DNA from: Aliiroseovarius subalbicans
GTDB taxonomy: Bacteria; Pseudomonadota; Alphaproteobacteria; Rhodobacterales; Rhodobacteraceae
Direction: 5' to 3'
Assembly (NCBI RefSeq): GCF_022678625.1
Contig: NZ_JALBYQ010000002.1
Coordinates: 1 to 64,000, forward strand
Length of the DNA: 64,000 bases
The notes beneath the pieces are model-generated. The model saw nothing but the letters and a program-made list of their open reading frames with translations, had not been told where the DNA came from and ran no database searches. Positions 1 to 8,300 of this stretch are shown piece by piece. Position 1 is the stretch's first letter; every line of letters starts with the position of its first letter. Both the position numbers and the translations under genes were made by a program.

Positions 1-3000
1 CTTGCATCCGTCAGCCAGATGTCCCGCCCGTCGCGCGTGTTGCGCACAACGTCAAAGCCCGCGCCGCCGTCGAAGGCCACGTGCTCACCCGACCGGCCCT
101 GCACCTCGAACACATCGTCGCCATCGCTGCCCGGCGCCGGCAGCTCGCCCTGCGCGCGGACCTCAAGCGTGACCGTGGCTGTGCCCGTCGCGCCCGCACC
201 ATCCGCCACCGTATAGTCAAAGCTGTCGGACCCGAAATAATCCGCATCCGGCGTGTAAAGCACCCGGCCATTCCCGGTCACCTCGACCATACCATGCGCG
301 GCGGACCCGACAGCCACCACGCGCAAAACATCGCCCGCATCCACATCGGTGTCATTCCCCGCAGGGTCCAAAACCACCGCAACATCCTCACGCAAAACGA
401 AAAAATCATCAGCCCCAACAGGGGCGTCGTTCCGCCCGAGGATCGTGAGATTTATGGTTGCCGTATCGCTAAGGGCCCCGTCGCTGATCGTAACCTCGAA
501 ACTATCGGTTCCGGTTACATCAGCAAAAGGCGTGTAGCTGTAGGTCCCGTCGTCGTTCACCCCCGCCGCGCCAAGCGTCGGCGCCCGCGTAATCGTCGCA
601 GACAGCGGTGTGTTGTCCACATCCGACGCCTCGAGCGACCGGGTCAGGGGCGTGTCTTCGTTCAGGGTGACAGTTTGATCGGCAATGGTAGGCGCATCGT
701 TTACCGGGGCAACCGTCACGGTCACCAGCCCGCGATCGGTGTCGACACCGTCCGTGACCGTATACGAAAACCGATCCTGGCCAAAGAAGTCCGCGGCGGG
801 TGTGTAGGTGAACGCACCGTTTTCGGCAATCGTCACGCTCCCGTTCTCCGGCCACCCATCGGTGGGCAGCGCATAACTCAGCGCGTCACCATCCGCATCT
901 GTTCCCGGTAATTGTCCCGAGAGGGGCTGGTCTTCAACCGCATCCGCCGCAAGTGCCCCTGCAACCGGGGCATCCTGTTCAGGCCGGATCGTCACCGGCA
1001 GGCTGAGTGTCAGAGGTTCGGCAAGGTCGGCGCCGGACAGGGTGAAGAACACCTGGTCTTCCCCGAATACATCCGGCGCTGGCGTGTAGCTGTAGCTGCC
1101 GTCCGGAGACAGCGAAAAGGCACCGAGGGCCGGCGGCAGGTCGGTCACTGGCGCAAAGGTCAGTTCGCCGCCGTTGGGGTTCACGACGGTGATCTGGCCC
1201 TCGATCGCCCTGTCTTCGAGCACGTTGATGGGAAATCGCACCAGCGTCGGCAGGTCGGGCTGATCGACAACCGCCACCGATACAATGCGGTCGGCGCTTG
1301 ATCGGCCATCGGTCACGGTAAATTTGAACGTGTCGACACCGACGAACCCGGGTTCGGGTTGATAGAAAAAGCTGCCGTCCCGGTCTATCGAAACCGTGCC
1401 GCCGACTGGCGCTCCATCAGCGGCAAGCCGGAAGGTAAGCGCGTCGCCCTCGGCATCTGTGGCCACGAGCTGGTCGACGATCACCGCGTTCTTGACCCCA
1501 CTCAGATTCTGGACGGGTGCCACCGGTGTTGCGTTCAGATCAACCTTGATCGTGCCGAGGTCCGTGGTCTGCGTGCCCCCCGCACCGGCGACGCCCGCGT
1601 CGGTGACCCGCGCCACGATCAAGGGAGAGGATCCGCTTGTGTCGGTGTAGCTGAGCGTGCCGCCCTCGGCGAAATACGCATTCAGCACCTCGGGTGTTCC
1701 GGTCAGCGTATTGGCCCCTGCAACCAGTGCGCTGCCAGCGGGCAGGTTGAAGGCGATTGTGCCCGCGCCGCCGGTGTCAAAGCTTACCGTGAGCGTGCCC
1801 CCCGCGGCCGCAACCTCGACATCTTCCAGCTTCAACCCCGCCAAGGAAACAGCGACCGTCGCCCCGGTCACTGTTTCGACGGTCCGATCAAGATCGCTTC
1901 CCCGGTTCACCGGCGCATCGTTGATCGCTGCGATGTCCACGGTGAAGGTCTGAATACTGCTGGCCCCATCACCGTCGCTGACCTTGATCCGGAAGGTGTC
2001 GAGGCCCGAGGCATCGGCGTCCGGCACATAGGTGAAAGCCCCCAACAGGTCGCCGGACGAGATCGACGCACGCGCGGACCCTTCCCCGCCAGGTTCGACA
2101 AGCCGGCCCAGCGTCGGGGCATCAAGCAATGTGAAGGTCAACGTGCTGCTGTCAGCATCGGTGGCGATCAGCACTGCATCCGCCGGGTCATCGGTCCCGA
2201 TTTCAAACGCGGCCAGGGTCCGGCCGATCTCGGTGTCTTCGTCTGTGGTCAGCGCAACGTCGATCACATCCGGCGCGTCGTTGCGCCCGACAATGCGGAT
2301 CGCGACCTGTTCCGTGATTGTGTCGGTTTCGGTTTGCAATTCGGTTCCGCCGTCTGCAGCAGGCACCTCAGTCGTGCGGGTCACCGTGATTGTGAAGCTG
2401 CGCGAGACGGTCACAACCTCGCCCGCAGACAGAAAATCGAACGCGCCCAGCGGCGCGTCGAAGCGCCAATCGAAATCCGTCAGCCCATTGCCGGTTTGAC
2501 CCAGCGCGATGGCTGATGCGATTGCCGCCGCCTGTTCGCCCGCGCCAATTACCTCAATGTCGCCCGCCGCGATCGCGATCTCATCGTCATCGGTCAGCAC
2601 CCCAAGGCTGGCGCTGGTGAATCCCTCCGCCCCGGTTTCGATAAGGTCGTAAGTCGCCAGCGGGCTGAGGTCGAACTTGGGGGGGGTACCAGTGCCCACT
2701 GCGACACCGGACTGGACCGAAAGTCCGCCAAGTTCGAGGGCCACGGCCGGATCCTGATTCACCACCTGCAAAACGATCCGGCTGCCCACCGCAAATCCCG
2801 ACAAATCAATCTGGCCGTCTTCGGTTCCGAAACTGAACCCTGTGGAATAGATCAGCGCGCTGGCCTGCGCGGTCCCGTCTGGCACCGTCGCCCCGCCTTC
2901 GTCAGGGTCCGAGCTTTCGCCGTCGACATCCAGCAGCGGAACGCGGGTCGCGGTCGCCTCGCCCACTTTCTGGCCATCAACGAAAAGCTCCAATTTCGGG

Positions 3001-3170
3001 CCGGCGATCTCGGATTCCGCCGAGAATGAAACCGCGTAGCCATCAATGGCAGCGCCAAGCTGCGCAATGGTGATCCCGACCACCGCGCCCGGTGCCAACG
3101 CGCCCTCCAGCGTGCCGGGCAACCAAAGCCCCAAGTCAACGTTTCTGTCGATCGTCGGAGGGGTAGCCAT
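1..3170 (-). CDS. Giant repeat adhesin / secreted cadherin-like protein, N-terminal part (truncated by window edge)
   Basis: At least 1056 residues are encoded and the frame stays open to the window edge. The ATG at 3170-3168 has an AAGGA ribosome site about 6 bases upstream and starts MATPPTIDRN. No Sec signal peptide is seen, as usual for type I (RTX-style) secretion. Residues 1 to about 200 form a non-repetitive beta-rich head. After that come repeats of roughly 90-100 residues, each opening with NDAP or a variant, then an acidic ED, then YTP near the next DxFxYxVxDG segment; this is the Ig-like/cadherin 'tandem-95' or VCBS pattern. The last visible residues read GSDGDDVFEVQG then GGAGFD, resembling an RTX calcium-binding turn. 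A role in surface adhesion or biofilm is inference. The C-terminal secretion signal lies outside the window. Long open frames on the opposite strand here are shadows. Confidence 0.85.
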   Translation of the reverse strand, partial: MATPPTIDRNVDLGLWLPGTLEGALAPGAVVGITIAQLGAAIDGYAVSFSAESEIAGPKLELFVDGQKVGEATATRVPLLDVDGESSDPDEGGATVPDGTAQASALIYSTGFSFGTEDGQIDLSGFAVGSRIVLQVVNQDPAVALELGGLSVQSGVAVGTGTPPKFDLSPLATYDLIETGAEGFTSASLGVLTDDDEIAIAAGDIEVIGAGEQAAAIASAIALGQTGNGLTDFDWRFDAPLGAFDFLSAGEVVTVSRSFTITVTRTTEVPAADGGTELQTETDTITEQVAIRIVGRNDAPDVIDVALTTDEDTEIGRTLAAFEIGTDDPADAVLIATDADSSTLTFTLLDAPTLGRLVEPGGEGSARASISSGDLLGAFTYVPDADASGLDTFRIKVSDGDGASSIQTFTVDIAAINDAPVNRGSDLDRTVETVTGATVAVSLAGLKLEDVEVAAAGGTLTVSFDTGGAGTIAFNLPAGSALVAGANTLTGTPEVLNAYFAEGGTLSYTDTSGSSPLIVARVTDAGVAGAGGTQTTDLGTIKVDLNATPVAPVQNLSGVKNAVIVDQLVATDAEGDALTFRLAADGAPVGGTVSIDRDGSFFYQPEPGFVGVDTFKFTVTDGRSSADRIVSVAVVDQPDLPTLVRFPINVLEDRAIEGQITVVNPNGGELTFAPVTDLPPALGAFSLSPDGSYSYTPAPDVFGEDQVFFTLSGADLAEPLTLSLPVTIRPEQDAPVAGALAADAVEDQPLSGQLPGTDADGDALSYALPTDGWPENGSVTIAENGAFTYTPAADFFGQDRFSYTVTDGVDTDRGLVTVTVAPVNDAPTIADQTVTLNEDTPLTRSLEASDVDNTPLSATITRAPTLGAAGVNDDGTYSYTPFADVTGTDSFEVTISDGALSDTATINLTILGRNDAPVGADDFFVLREDVAVVLDPAGNDTDVDAGDVLRVVAVGSAAHGMVEVTGNGRVLYTPDADYFGSDSFDYTVADGAGATGTATVTLEVRAQGELPAPGSDGDDVFEVQGRSGEHVAFDGGAGFDVVRNTRDGRDIWLTDA

Positions 3171-3578
3171 GGTCAATCCTTGCGCTAAAAAACCGATCAG
3201 AACGGTCGCTAAATTCGGACCGGGCCGCGACATCTTGCCACGCTAGGCGTTGATTCGGCAAGTCACAGGAATCGTTGCGCTTTTCCGTTTGTGTCCATCA
3301 CACAACAGGATATTTCACATCCGCCCCGGCCACTGGTCTTTTGCGGCTGCCCCGTGCCCCTCAAGCCCCGACAAGCGCCGGACCAAAACGACGCCCATCG
3401 GGACGGCTTTTGCGCGGTATAAGCGACACCCGCACAGGCTCGGCCGCGAGGTCGAAACCGTGCAGTGGCTTTCCACGGGGAAACCCGGGGCGGGAAATGC
3501 CCAAGGGGAGCGTCTGGGCGAATTACACGCGCCGAGAAAGGGAGTGGGCCAGTTTTTTTAAGGGGATTGCCGAGTTTC
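3171..3578. other. Intergenic region between adhesin gene and attL
   Basis: This 408-base stretch holds the adhesin promoter and whatever followed the tRNA-Leu gene before the element inserted. Only short overlapping open frames on both strands are seen, with no convincing ribosome sites or protein-like composition. A short imperfect hairpin (GCCCA and TGGGC around 3498-3518) and a T-run at 3553-3559 are present, but no clear terminator. I see no gene. Confidence 0.5.
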
Positions 3579-3595
3579 GTGGTGCGGTCGGTGGG
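3579..3595. repeat. attL: 17-bp copy of tRNA-Leu 3' end
   Basis: GTGGTGCGGTCGGTGGG matches the last bases of the tRNA-Leu gene, including the encoded CCA, exactly. The match ends at 3595 (C at 3596 against A in the tRNA copy) and begins at 3579 (C against A before it). A 10-base sequence ATTGAATTTC follows at 3597-3606 and also occurs at 18376-18385 near the right end. Confidence 0.85.
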
Positions 3596-3667
3596 CATTG
3601 AATTTCTATACCATGTAGTTCCAAGTTGCTTCAGAATTTCCAATATTACAACTAGTTAGATTGCAAT

Positions 3668-3686
3668 GCTGTTTCACGCTGTTTCA
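3668..3686. repeat. Tandem GCTGTTTCA repeat upstream of integrase (possible arm site)
   Basis: GCTGTTTCA occurs at 3668-3676 and again at 3678-3686, a spacing of one helical turn, between attL and the integrase gene. Integrase arm sites commonly sit in this position as short direct repeats, but that role is inferred from location only. Confidence 0.35.
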
Positions 3687-3716
3687 TCCCGTGCCACTCT
3701 ATGTTAGATTATAAGG

Positions 3717-4943
3717 GTGGATATTTCGGGGGGTATAGATTTGCGCGCATTGAACAAACTCACTGCAGTGAAAATCAAAAACGCTCCACCTGGCAAGTAT
3801 TCAGATGGTGCGGGTCTCTGGCTTCACAAGCGCGACGATGGCGGGGCGCAGTGGATATTACGCGTTTCCGTTCATGGCCGCAGGCGCGAAATGGGCCTCG
3901 GTGGATATGATTCCACTAGCAAGTATGGCGTTTCGCTCAAGATGGCACGAAAAGAGGCGCAGAAGTGGCAGGCCGTCGCGAGAAAGGGAATTGACCCTAT
4001 CAAAGAACGCGAGAGTGAACGTCGTGAATTAACCAAGGCGGATCACACGTTGACCGTAGTCGCCCATGAGGCCCACGAGGCTCGAAAAGCCCAACTGAAA
4101 GGCGATGGGAAGGCAGGCCGTTGGTTTTCGCCGCTCGCTCTGCACATCCTGCCAAAAATTGGAAAAGTGCCGGTTGAGGAAATTGACCAGCGCGACATCA
4201 AGAATACTCTTGAACCCATCTGGCATACGAAGGCGGATACCGCCCAGAAAGCGATAGGTCGGCTCTCGATTGTTATGCGCCATGCTGCCGCGATGGGGTT
4301 AGATGTAGACGTGCAGGCCACAGAGAAGGCCAGGGCTCTTCTCGGCAAGAGCAGGCACACCGTTAGGCACATTCCAGCCCTTACCTGGGAAGAGGTTCCG
4401 GCGTTCTACAGCGAACTAGACGAAGGCACAGTGACACATCAGGCCTTGCGCTTGCTGATCCTAACCGCCGTGCGGTCGAAACCGATCCGTTTTGCCCGAT
4501 TGGATGAAATTGACGGCGACGTTTGGACCATTCCTGCCGAGAACATGAAATCAACTAAGGACAAGGCGCAGGATTTCCGGGTCCCGCTTTCAAAGGAAGC
4601 ATTGGCGGTTATCGAACTCATCAAGCCACTGGCGCGTGACGGCTTCCTGTTCCCCAGCGTACGCAAGGGAGTGATTTCCGACGCAACCATGTCTCGCTTC
4701 ATGGAACGCAGGGGCATGGCAGAGCGCCCACACGGCTTTCGGTCTAGCTTCCGCACCTGGTGTGCCGAGGAGACGGACACATCGCGGGAAGTGGCGGAAA
4801 CGGCGCTGGCGCATGTCACCGGCGGCAAGGTTGAAAGGTCATACCGTCGGACGGACTTTTTGGAGCAACGTCGGGCCTTGATGGAACGCTGGGCCAACCA
4901 TGTGACCGGTGGAACCGGTGAAGTCGTGAGGATTGCGGGATGA
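3717..4943 (+). CDS. Tyrosine site-specific integrase (DUF4102 arm-binding type)
   Basis: This is a 408-residue phage-type integrase and probably the enzyme that inserted the element. The N-terminus (LNKLTAVKIKNAPPGKYSDG) matches the arm-DNA-binding domain of the P4/DUF4102 integrases. The core-binding region lies around residues 100-200. The C-terminal catalytic domain shows the arginine in LILTAVRSKP, a lysine in NMKSTKDK, the HGFR box (H-x-x-R), a second histidine in ALAH and the tyrosine in SYRRTDF, so all key residues look present. The GTG at 3717 gives the longest form; a TTG at 3741 lies 7 bases after a G-rich ribosome site and would give the start usual for this family. The gene begins just inside attL and overlaps the next gene by four bases (ATGA). 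Confidence 0.93.
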   Translation: MDISGGIDLRALNKLTAVKIKNAPPGKYSDGAGLWLHKRDDGGAQWILRVSVHGRRREMGLGGYDSTSKYGVSLKMARKEAQKWQAVARKGIDPIKERESERRELTKADHTLTVVAHEAHEARKAQLKGDGKAGRWFSPLALHILPKIGKVPVEEIDQRDIKNTLEPIWHTKADTAQKAIGRLSIVMRHAAAMGLDVDVQATEKARALLGKSRHTVRHIPALTWEEVPAFYSELDEGTVTHQALRLLILTAVRSKPIRFARLDEIDGDVWTIPAENMKSTKDKAQDFRVPLSKEALAVIELIKPLARDGFLFPSVRKGVISDATMSRFMERRGMAERPHGFRSSFRTWCAEETDTSREVAETALAHVTGGKVERSYRRTDFLEQRRALMERWANHVTGGTGEVVRIAG

Positions 4944-5599
4944 GCAAGAACGATTCTCTAGGTGGGTATGTGGAGGCATTGGAATACGCACGCGAATCTG
5001 CGCGGGAGCTGCTAAATCTTGCTCCACTAGAAGACTGGCGACAGATGACAGTCCCCTACTTCATTTTGGACTTTCATCCAGAAATTCGCAAAGAGGGTGC
5101 GACCCCCGAGGAAACCACATATGTGGTCTCAGACCGTCTCGCTATGAATATTGCAGCTAGCGCAAACAGAGACCCAGATTTTTTTGAAATTGCGGCACTT
5201 GTTTGTGCAGCCAATGTGTTCAATGGCAAATCGGTCCCCAAGCCTCTCCGACCATTCGCTCTCAAGTCTATTCGTATGCTGCATGAGCCTCCCCGGCTCA
5301 GGGGACCAAAACCAGGACGAGAGTTCGTTGTGAAAATGTTACTTCGCAAGGCGGCAATGGATTTGGAAATGATGTTCGATATTGAGGTCGCCCGAGGCGA
5401 CGATAAGCCCGGAGGCAGTGCCTGCGACGTCGTTGTGGAAGTGTCAAAGGAAGTGGGTTTTTTTTGCGAATACAACACGGTTAGAGACTGGTGCCAGAAT
5501 CCGAAAAATGCGGTATTTCGGCAGAAAGCTGACAGCTTGGTAGCGATGATGAAGGATTCCTATCTGATTAAAATCCGCGCGCTTAATCCAAGGTCATAA
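4940..5599 (+). CDS. Unknown element protein, translationally coupled to integrase
   Basis: This 219-residue soluble protein starts at an ATG inside the integrase stop (ATGA overlap), so the two are probably co-translated. It has no signal peptide or membrane segment. An N-terminal helical part is followed by a basic stretch (about residues 105-140) and a C-terminal part rich in charged and aromatic residues. I recognise no domain. The coupling suggests a part in integration, excision or control of the integrase, but this is position-based inference only. Confidence 0.75.
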   Translation: MSKNDSLGGYVEALEYARESARELLNLAPLEDWRQMTVPYFILDFHPEIRKEGATPEETTYVVSDRLAMNIAASANRDPDFFEIAALVCAANVFNGKSVPKPLRPFALKSIRMLHEPPRLRGPKPGREFVVKMLLRKAAMDLEMMFDIEVARGDDKPGGSACDVVVEVSKEVGFFCEYNTVRDWCQNPKNAVFRQKADSLVAMMKDSYLIKIRALNPRS

Positions 5600-5686
5600 G
5601 GTCTATCCCCGTGAATTGCGCCTTATGACAGAGGCAACCTATCTAAGGCACTACTGAACCCAACGGAACAACCGAAAGGGTTCAAA

Positions 5687-5866
5687 ATGAAATACCTCAA
5701 CTTCTCTGAATTGCGTCAGAAGCTTGGTGGTCGCGGTCGCACCACCGTCTATCGTGATATTGACCTTGGCCGCTTGCCCAAACCCATCAAGCTTGGTGGT
5801 CGTCTGTACTGGGTCGAAAGCCAAGTAGATGAAGCGTTGGTCGGTGCCTCTGACTCAGCCGCCTAA
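5687..5866 (+). CDS. AlpA-family helix-turn-helix regulator (excisionase-like)
   Basis: The 59-residue protein MKYLNFSELRQKLGGRGRTT and following has the winged-helix layout of AlpA/MerR-like excisionases: SELRQKLGG-RTTVYRDI as the recognition HTH, the LPKPIKLGGR turn, and YWVESQVDEAL at the end. AlpA-type proteins activate integrase or act as directionality factors in integrative elements. The ATG at 5687 has a GAAAGGG ribosome site 6 bases upstream. It follows the coupled unknown gene by 87 bases and is itself followed by a GC hairpin, suggesting its own short transcript. Confidence 0.88.
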   Translation: MKYLNFSELRQKLGGRGRTTVYRDIDLGRLPKPIKLGGRLYWVESQVDEALVGASDSAA

Positions 5867-5872
5867 CAGAAA

Positions 5873-5890
5873 CCCCGCCAGATGGCGGGG
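5873..5890 (+). terminator. GC hairpin after the AlpA-like gene
   Basis: CCCCGCC at 5873-5879 pairs perfectly with GGCGGGG at 5884-5890 around an AGAT loop. No strong T-run follows (only CTTT), so it could be a weak terminator or a processing and stability element. Confidence 0.5.
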
Positions 5891-5959
5891 CGCGGCTTTC
5901 GTGCAGAGGTGTCCGAAACATAGCGTCTTCGCGTCTGGCATTCAAGAAAGAACGTCAAC

Positions 5960-6334
5960 ATGACTGACCAAACCAAACACTCAATCGCAGGGTCGCCTGC
6001 ACACAACACGCGCTGGATTTTGTCGTGTGCAGACTTGCCGAAGGCGGTGGCCCCGGCTCGGTTTCGGATCACGCCGCCGGGTGAACAATCGCGCGAGGTA
6101 ATCGCATCGAAGCGCAAGCGTCAGGTTCTCGAATGCTTGATGTCTAGCCCCATCTACAGCGCCAGCCCGGTGCGGCTCAGCGACGGTGCTATGCGCATCA
6201 AAGAAGAGTGCGGCATCCACATTCAAACCGACTGGTACAGCGATGCCAAGGACGGCTCTCGCTACGGTGTTTACCGGCTGATTGACCACGTCGAATACCT
6301 CGGTGAGGTCCAGAATGTGCAGGTGGCGGCATGA
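5960..6334 (+). CDS. Small winged-helix-like element protein
   Basis: A 124-residue protein. Residues 1-50 look disordered and basic. From about residue 50 the pattern KRKRQVLECLMSSPIYSASP, then RIKEECGIHIQTDWY, then RYGVYRLIDHVEY looks like the winged-helix domain seen in small phage and island proteins of Rhodobacterales, with the final strand-turn-strand as the wing. A DNA-binding or regulatory role is inferred. Its stop overlaps the ATG of the 33-residue gene behind it, starting a chain of coupled small genes. Confidence 0.7.
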   Translation: MTDQTKHSIAGSPAHNTRWILSCADLPKAVAPARFRITPPGEQSREVIASKRKRQVLECLMSSPIYSASPVRLSDGAMRIKEECGIHIQTDWYSDAKDGSRYGVYRLIDHVEYLGEVQNVQVAA

Positions 6335-6432
6335 CCAAACAATTGCAAATCGCCCGCCTTCGTCGGTCGCATGGTCTGACCCATCGTCAGGCCGCGCATC
6401 TCGCGCGCTGGATCTTCGGGGAGGTCGCGTAA
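6331..6432 (+). CDS. 33-residue micro-protein, coupled on both sides
   Basis: MTKQLQIARLRRSHGLTHRQ and so on to GEVA. The ATG overlaps the stop of the gene before (ATGA) and its TAA overlaps the ATG of the gene after (TAATG), which supports real translation. The composition is basic and helical (RLRRSHGLTHRQAAHLARW), resembling one helix-turn-helix unit. Function is unknown; it may mainly carry ribosomes to the downstream replication-like gene. Confidence 0.6.
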   Translation: MTKQLQIARLRRSHGLTHRQAAHLARWIFGEVA

Positions 6433-7316
6433 TGGCCCTTAAGAAGTTCGCACAAATCAATTGCAGCATTCTTCGGTCAAAGAAGATGGCTGACTGCAAT
6501 CACGAAGAAAGGTGGGCGTATCTTTGCGCCCATCTAACCCCGATTGGCAGCTACACGGGAATTTTCCATTACCCCTTGGTCTTGTGGGCGCAGGATGCAG
6601 GGACTGCCGTGGACGAGCTTCACGGTGTCGTGAACCGGCTCTGTGAGGCAGGGCTGGTTGAATACGACCACGACGAGGAGCTTCTGCGCATCGTTGGACT
6701 ACATCGGCAGCGCCCGCCGGAAAACGCATCCCGTCTCGTTTCAATGCTTGGCGATTTATCAAATATGGAAACCGACAGTGGAAGCGTTGCCCGGATCTGG
6801 ATGAACGGCGTTGCCGAGCTCAGCGTTGCAGCGGTCAAACGGGCGCAATCATGGATACCTGATAGCGCAGAATGGCCGAAACTGCGGGAACCATTGAAGG
6901 CCTTTCTTCGACAGTCCTACCAAGAATATGCTGACGACTTCCTTGAGCCGTTCGCCGCCGAATTGAAACACGCTGGAAAGGCCGGGCGTGCGGAATTGGT
7001 GTCCATTTTCCCGCTTCTGACCGAGCTGGACCGGGCACCCTGCAGGCACCCTGCCGACACCGTGGCCGCACACGTAGACGTAGACGTAGACGTAGATGAT
7101 ACGGAGACGAATACGAAAACTGAGACTGAGACGAAGACGAAGACGAAGACGCCGCGAGAATTCAGCGAAACGCTGACCAGCGACGTCTCGCATGCCGAAG
7201 GCGTGGAAGTGCTGAGAAATGGTGCGGCACTTGACCGTGGTTCTCCCATCCCTAGCCCCAGAGAAAGCACCAAGCGTAGCGCTCTAGTGATGGGGCTGAA
7301 ACAGCAACACTCATAG
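6432..7316 (+). CDS. Phage-type replication / winged-helix protein
   Basis: A 294-residue protein. The ATG at 6432 overlaps the preceding TAA and is preferred over an upstream in-frame ATG at 6282 that would overlap two genes. The N-terminal 110 residues (KKFAQINCSILRSKK, ERWAYLCAHLTPIGSYTG, LHGVVNRLCEAGLVEYD, LLRIVGLHRQRP) follow the pattern of phage replication-initiation or replisome-organiser winged helices. A helical middle follows, then a low-complexity linker of alternating Asp-Val and Thr-Glu-Lys residues (about 212-240) made by hexanucleotide repeats, then a basic tail. A role in replicating the element is inferred from domain similarity and position. Confidence 0.7.
   Translation: MALKKFAQINCSILRSKKMADCNHEERWAYLCAHLTPIGSYTGIFHYPLVLWAQDAGTAVDELHGVVNRLCEAGLVEYDHDEELLRIVGLHRQRPPENASRLVSMLGDLSNMETDSGSVARIWMNGVAELSVAAVKRAQSWIPDSAEWPKLREPLKAFLRQSYQEYADDFLEPFAAELKHAGKAGRAELVSIFPLLTELDRAPCRHPADTVAAHVDVDVDVDDTETNTKTETETKTKTKTPREFSETLTSDVSHAEGVEVLRNGAALDRGSPIPSPRESTKRSALVMGLKQQHS
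7073..7150 (+). repeat. Hexanucleotide repeats inside the replication-like gene
   Basis: Units of GTAGAC (four nearly perfect copies from about 7074) pass through a degenerate middle into GACGAA units (three copies ending near 7150). Both have a six-base period, so gain or loss of units keeps the reading frame and only alters the length of the DV/TK linker. Confidence 0.8.
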
Positions 7317-7334
7317 AAAACCAGGAGCGGTAAA

Positions 7335-7556
7335 ATGGGGACATACGAAGCATTCATGGCAGCCGCGCGAAAGGCGCATGCAGGTAATCAACCAGACCAC
7401 GCGCACCGGTTGCTTGAACTTGCTCAAGAAGCAAGCCGGGCACAGGACGACACCACGGAAACGGACTCTGTTGCCCCGCGTCAGCCCGTGAATGCGCTGC
7501 CTGGCCTTGCGCCGGTTCTCGGCATGGTCGCGAATGACTTGGTTTGGGGGAACTGA
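7335..7556 (+). CDS. Small unknown element protein (73 aa)
   Basis: MGTYEAFMAAARKAHAGNQP and following: an N-terminal helical region that reads like a single TPR-like helix pair (AFMAAARKAHAGNQPDHAHR, then LLELAQEASRAQ), then a Pro/Ala-rich tail. A GGAG ribosome site lies just upstream (AGGAGCGGTAAAATG). Its TGA overlaps the ATG of the DUF5681 gene, so it belongs to the coupled cluster. Function unknown. Confidence 0.65.
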   Translation: MGTYEAFMAAARKAHAGNQPDHAHRLLELAQEASRAQDDTTETDSVAPRQPVNALPGLAPVLGMVANDLVWGN

Positions 7557-8002
7557 TGGCGGGCCGAAAAAACGGAATGAATGCGGACAGGAACCCGGAC
7601 GGCACATTCTCTGAGGGAAACCCTGGAAAGCCCAAGGGCACACGGCACCGTGTCACCCGCGCCGTTGCTAAACTGATGGATGGTCAAGCTGAGGCCATCT
7701 CTCAGAAAGCGGTAGATATGGCGCTGGAGGGCGACACCACAGCCTTGCGATTGTGCCTGGAGCGCATAGCGCCGCCCAAGAAGGACGCCTTGGTGAATTT
7801 TGACCTCCCACCCATGAAATGCGCCAGCGACGCTGCTGAGTCCGCTCAGGCGGTCCTGCGGGCCGTTTCCGGCGGTGATATAACCCCTCTTGAAGGTGCA
7901 GCGGTCATGAACCTCGTGGAAGCCTATCGAAAGACGCTGGAAGCCAGCGAGTTTGAGAAGCGCATCGAAGCATTGGAGACCGCCCATGAAACTCGAAAGT
8001 AG
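7556..8002 (+). CDS. DUF5681 domain protein
   Basis: A 148-residue protein with the DUF5681 signature: NPDGTFSEGNPGKPKGTRHR, then a helical segment ending in LRLCLERIAPPKKD. This family is common in alphaproteobacterial prophages and islands, often beside terminase genes, and may act in DNA recognition, but its function is not established. No large terminase gene follows here. The ATG at 7556 overlaps the previous TGA; an in-frame ATG 12 bases upstream is less likely. The last 17 bases overlap the start of the next small gene. Confidence 0.82.
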   Translation: MAGRKNGMNADRNPDGTFSEGNPGKPKGTRHRVTRAVAKLMDGQAEAISQKAVDMALEGDTTALRLCLERIAPPKKDALVNFDLPPMKCASDAAESAQAVLRAVSGGDITPLEGAAVMNLVEAYRKTLEASEFEKRIEALETAHETRK

Positions 8003-8300
8003 GTTGATGAAGCTAGAAGAGCGGAGAACCCATCTTGGAGCCGAGGAGGGTGACAACCAAGCCGCATTAGATTGGCTCTGGAATGAACTCCTGCGAATTG
8101 CGGCCCGGATCGAACACGATCAGCCGGATGAAGATTGGTGCCGAATGCAATCGCCCATGACGATTGCGGCAAAAGTGCTGCTCACCAAGGTCGGCGGCGT
8201 TTCGACGCCAGCCCTAAAGGAGCGGGCAAAAGAGTTGGGCGGGTGGGAAAGCCCGGTCGGGGATTTGTTTAAGAACCTGGAGTATCAGAATGCGACTTGA
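7986..8300 (+). CDS. Small paralogue family member 1 (104 aa)
   Basis: It starts MKLESRLMKLEERRTHLG at an ATG that overlaps the end of the DUF5681 gene. The opening amphipathic helix shares the M-x-L-E-x-R-L-x-x-L-E pattern with the next two genes. The remainder (residues 25-104) is acidic and helical, with no signal peptide or membrane segment. The stop overlaps the start of the next gene. Function unknown; the shared helix suggests a common docking or oligomerisation segment. Confidence 0.72.
   Translation: MKLESRLMKLEERRTHLGAEEGDNQAALDWLWNELLRIAARIEHDQPDEDWCRMQSPMTIAAKVLLTKVGGVSTPALKERAKELGGWESPVGDLFKNLEYQNAT

Noticed and set aside
81-2516. Long plus-strand open frames opposite the adhesin gene
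   Set aside because: They are antisense to a minus-strand frame with clear Ig-like repeats and have Arg/Pro-rich composition typical of shadow frames in GC-rich DNA.
3263-3643. 126-codon minus-strand frame spanning attL
   Set aside because: It runs across the attachment repeat and lacks any recognised motif or ribosome site.
7073-7150. Possible CRISPR array from short repeats
   Set aside because: Six-base units without spacers inside a coding frame; these are microsatellite repeats.
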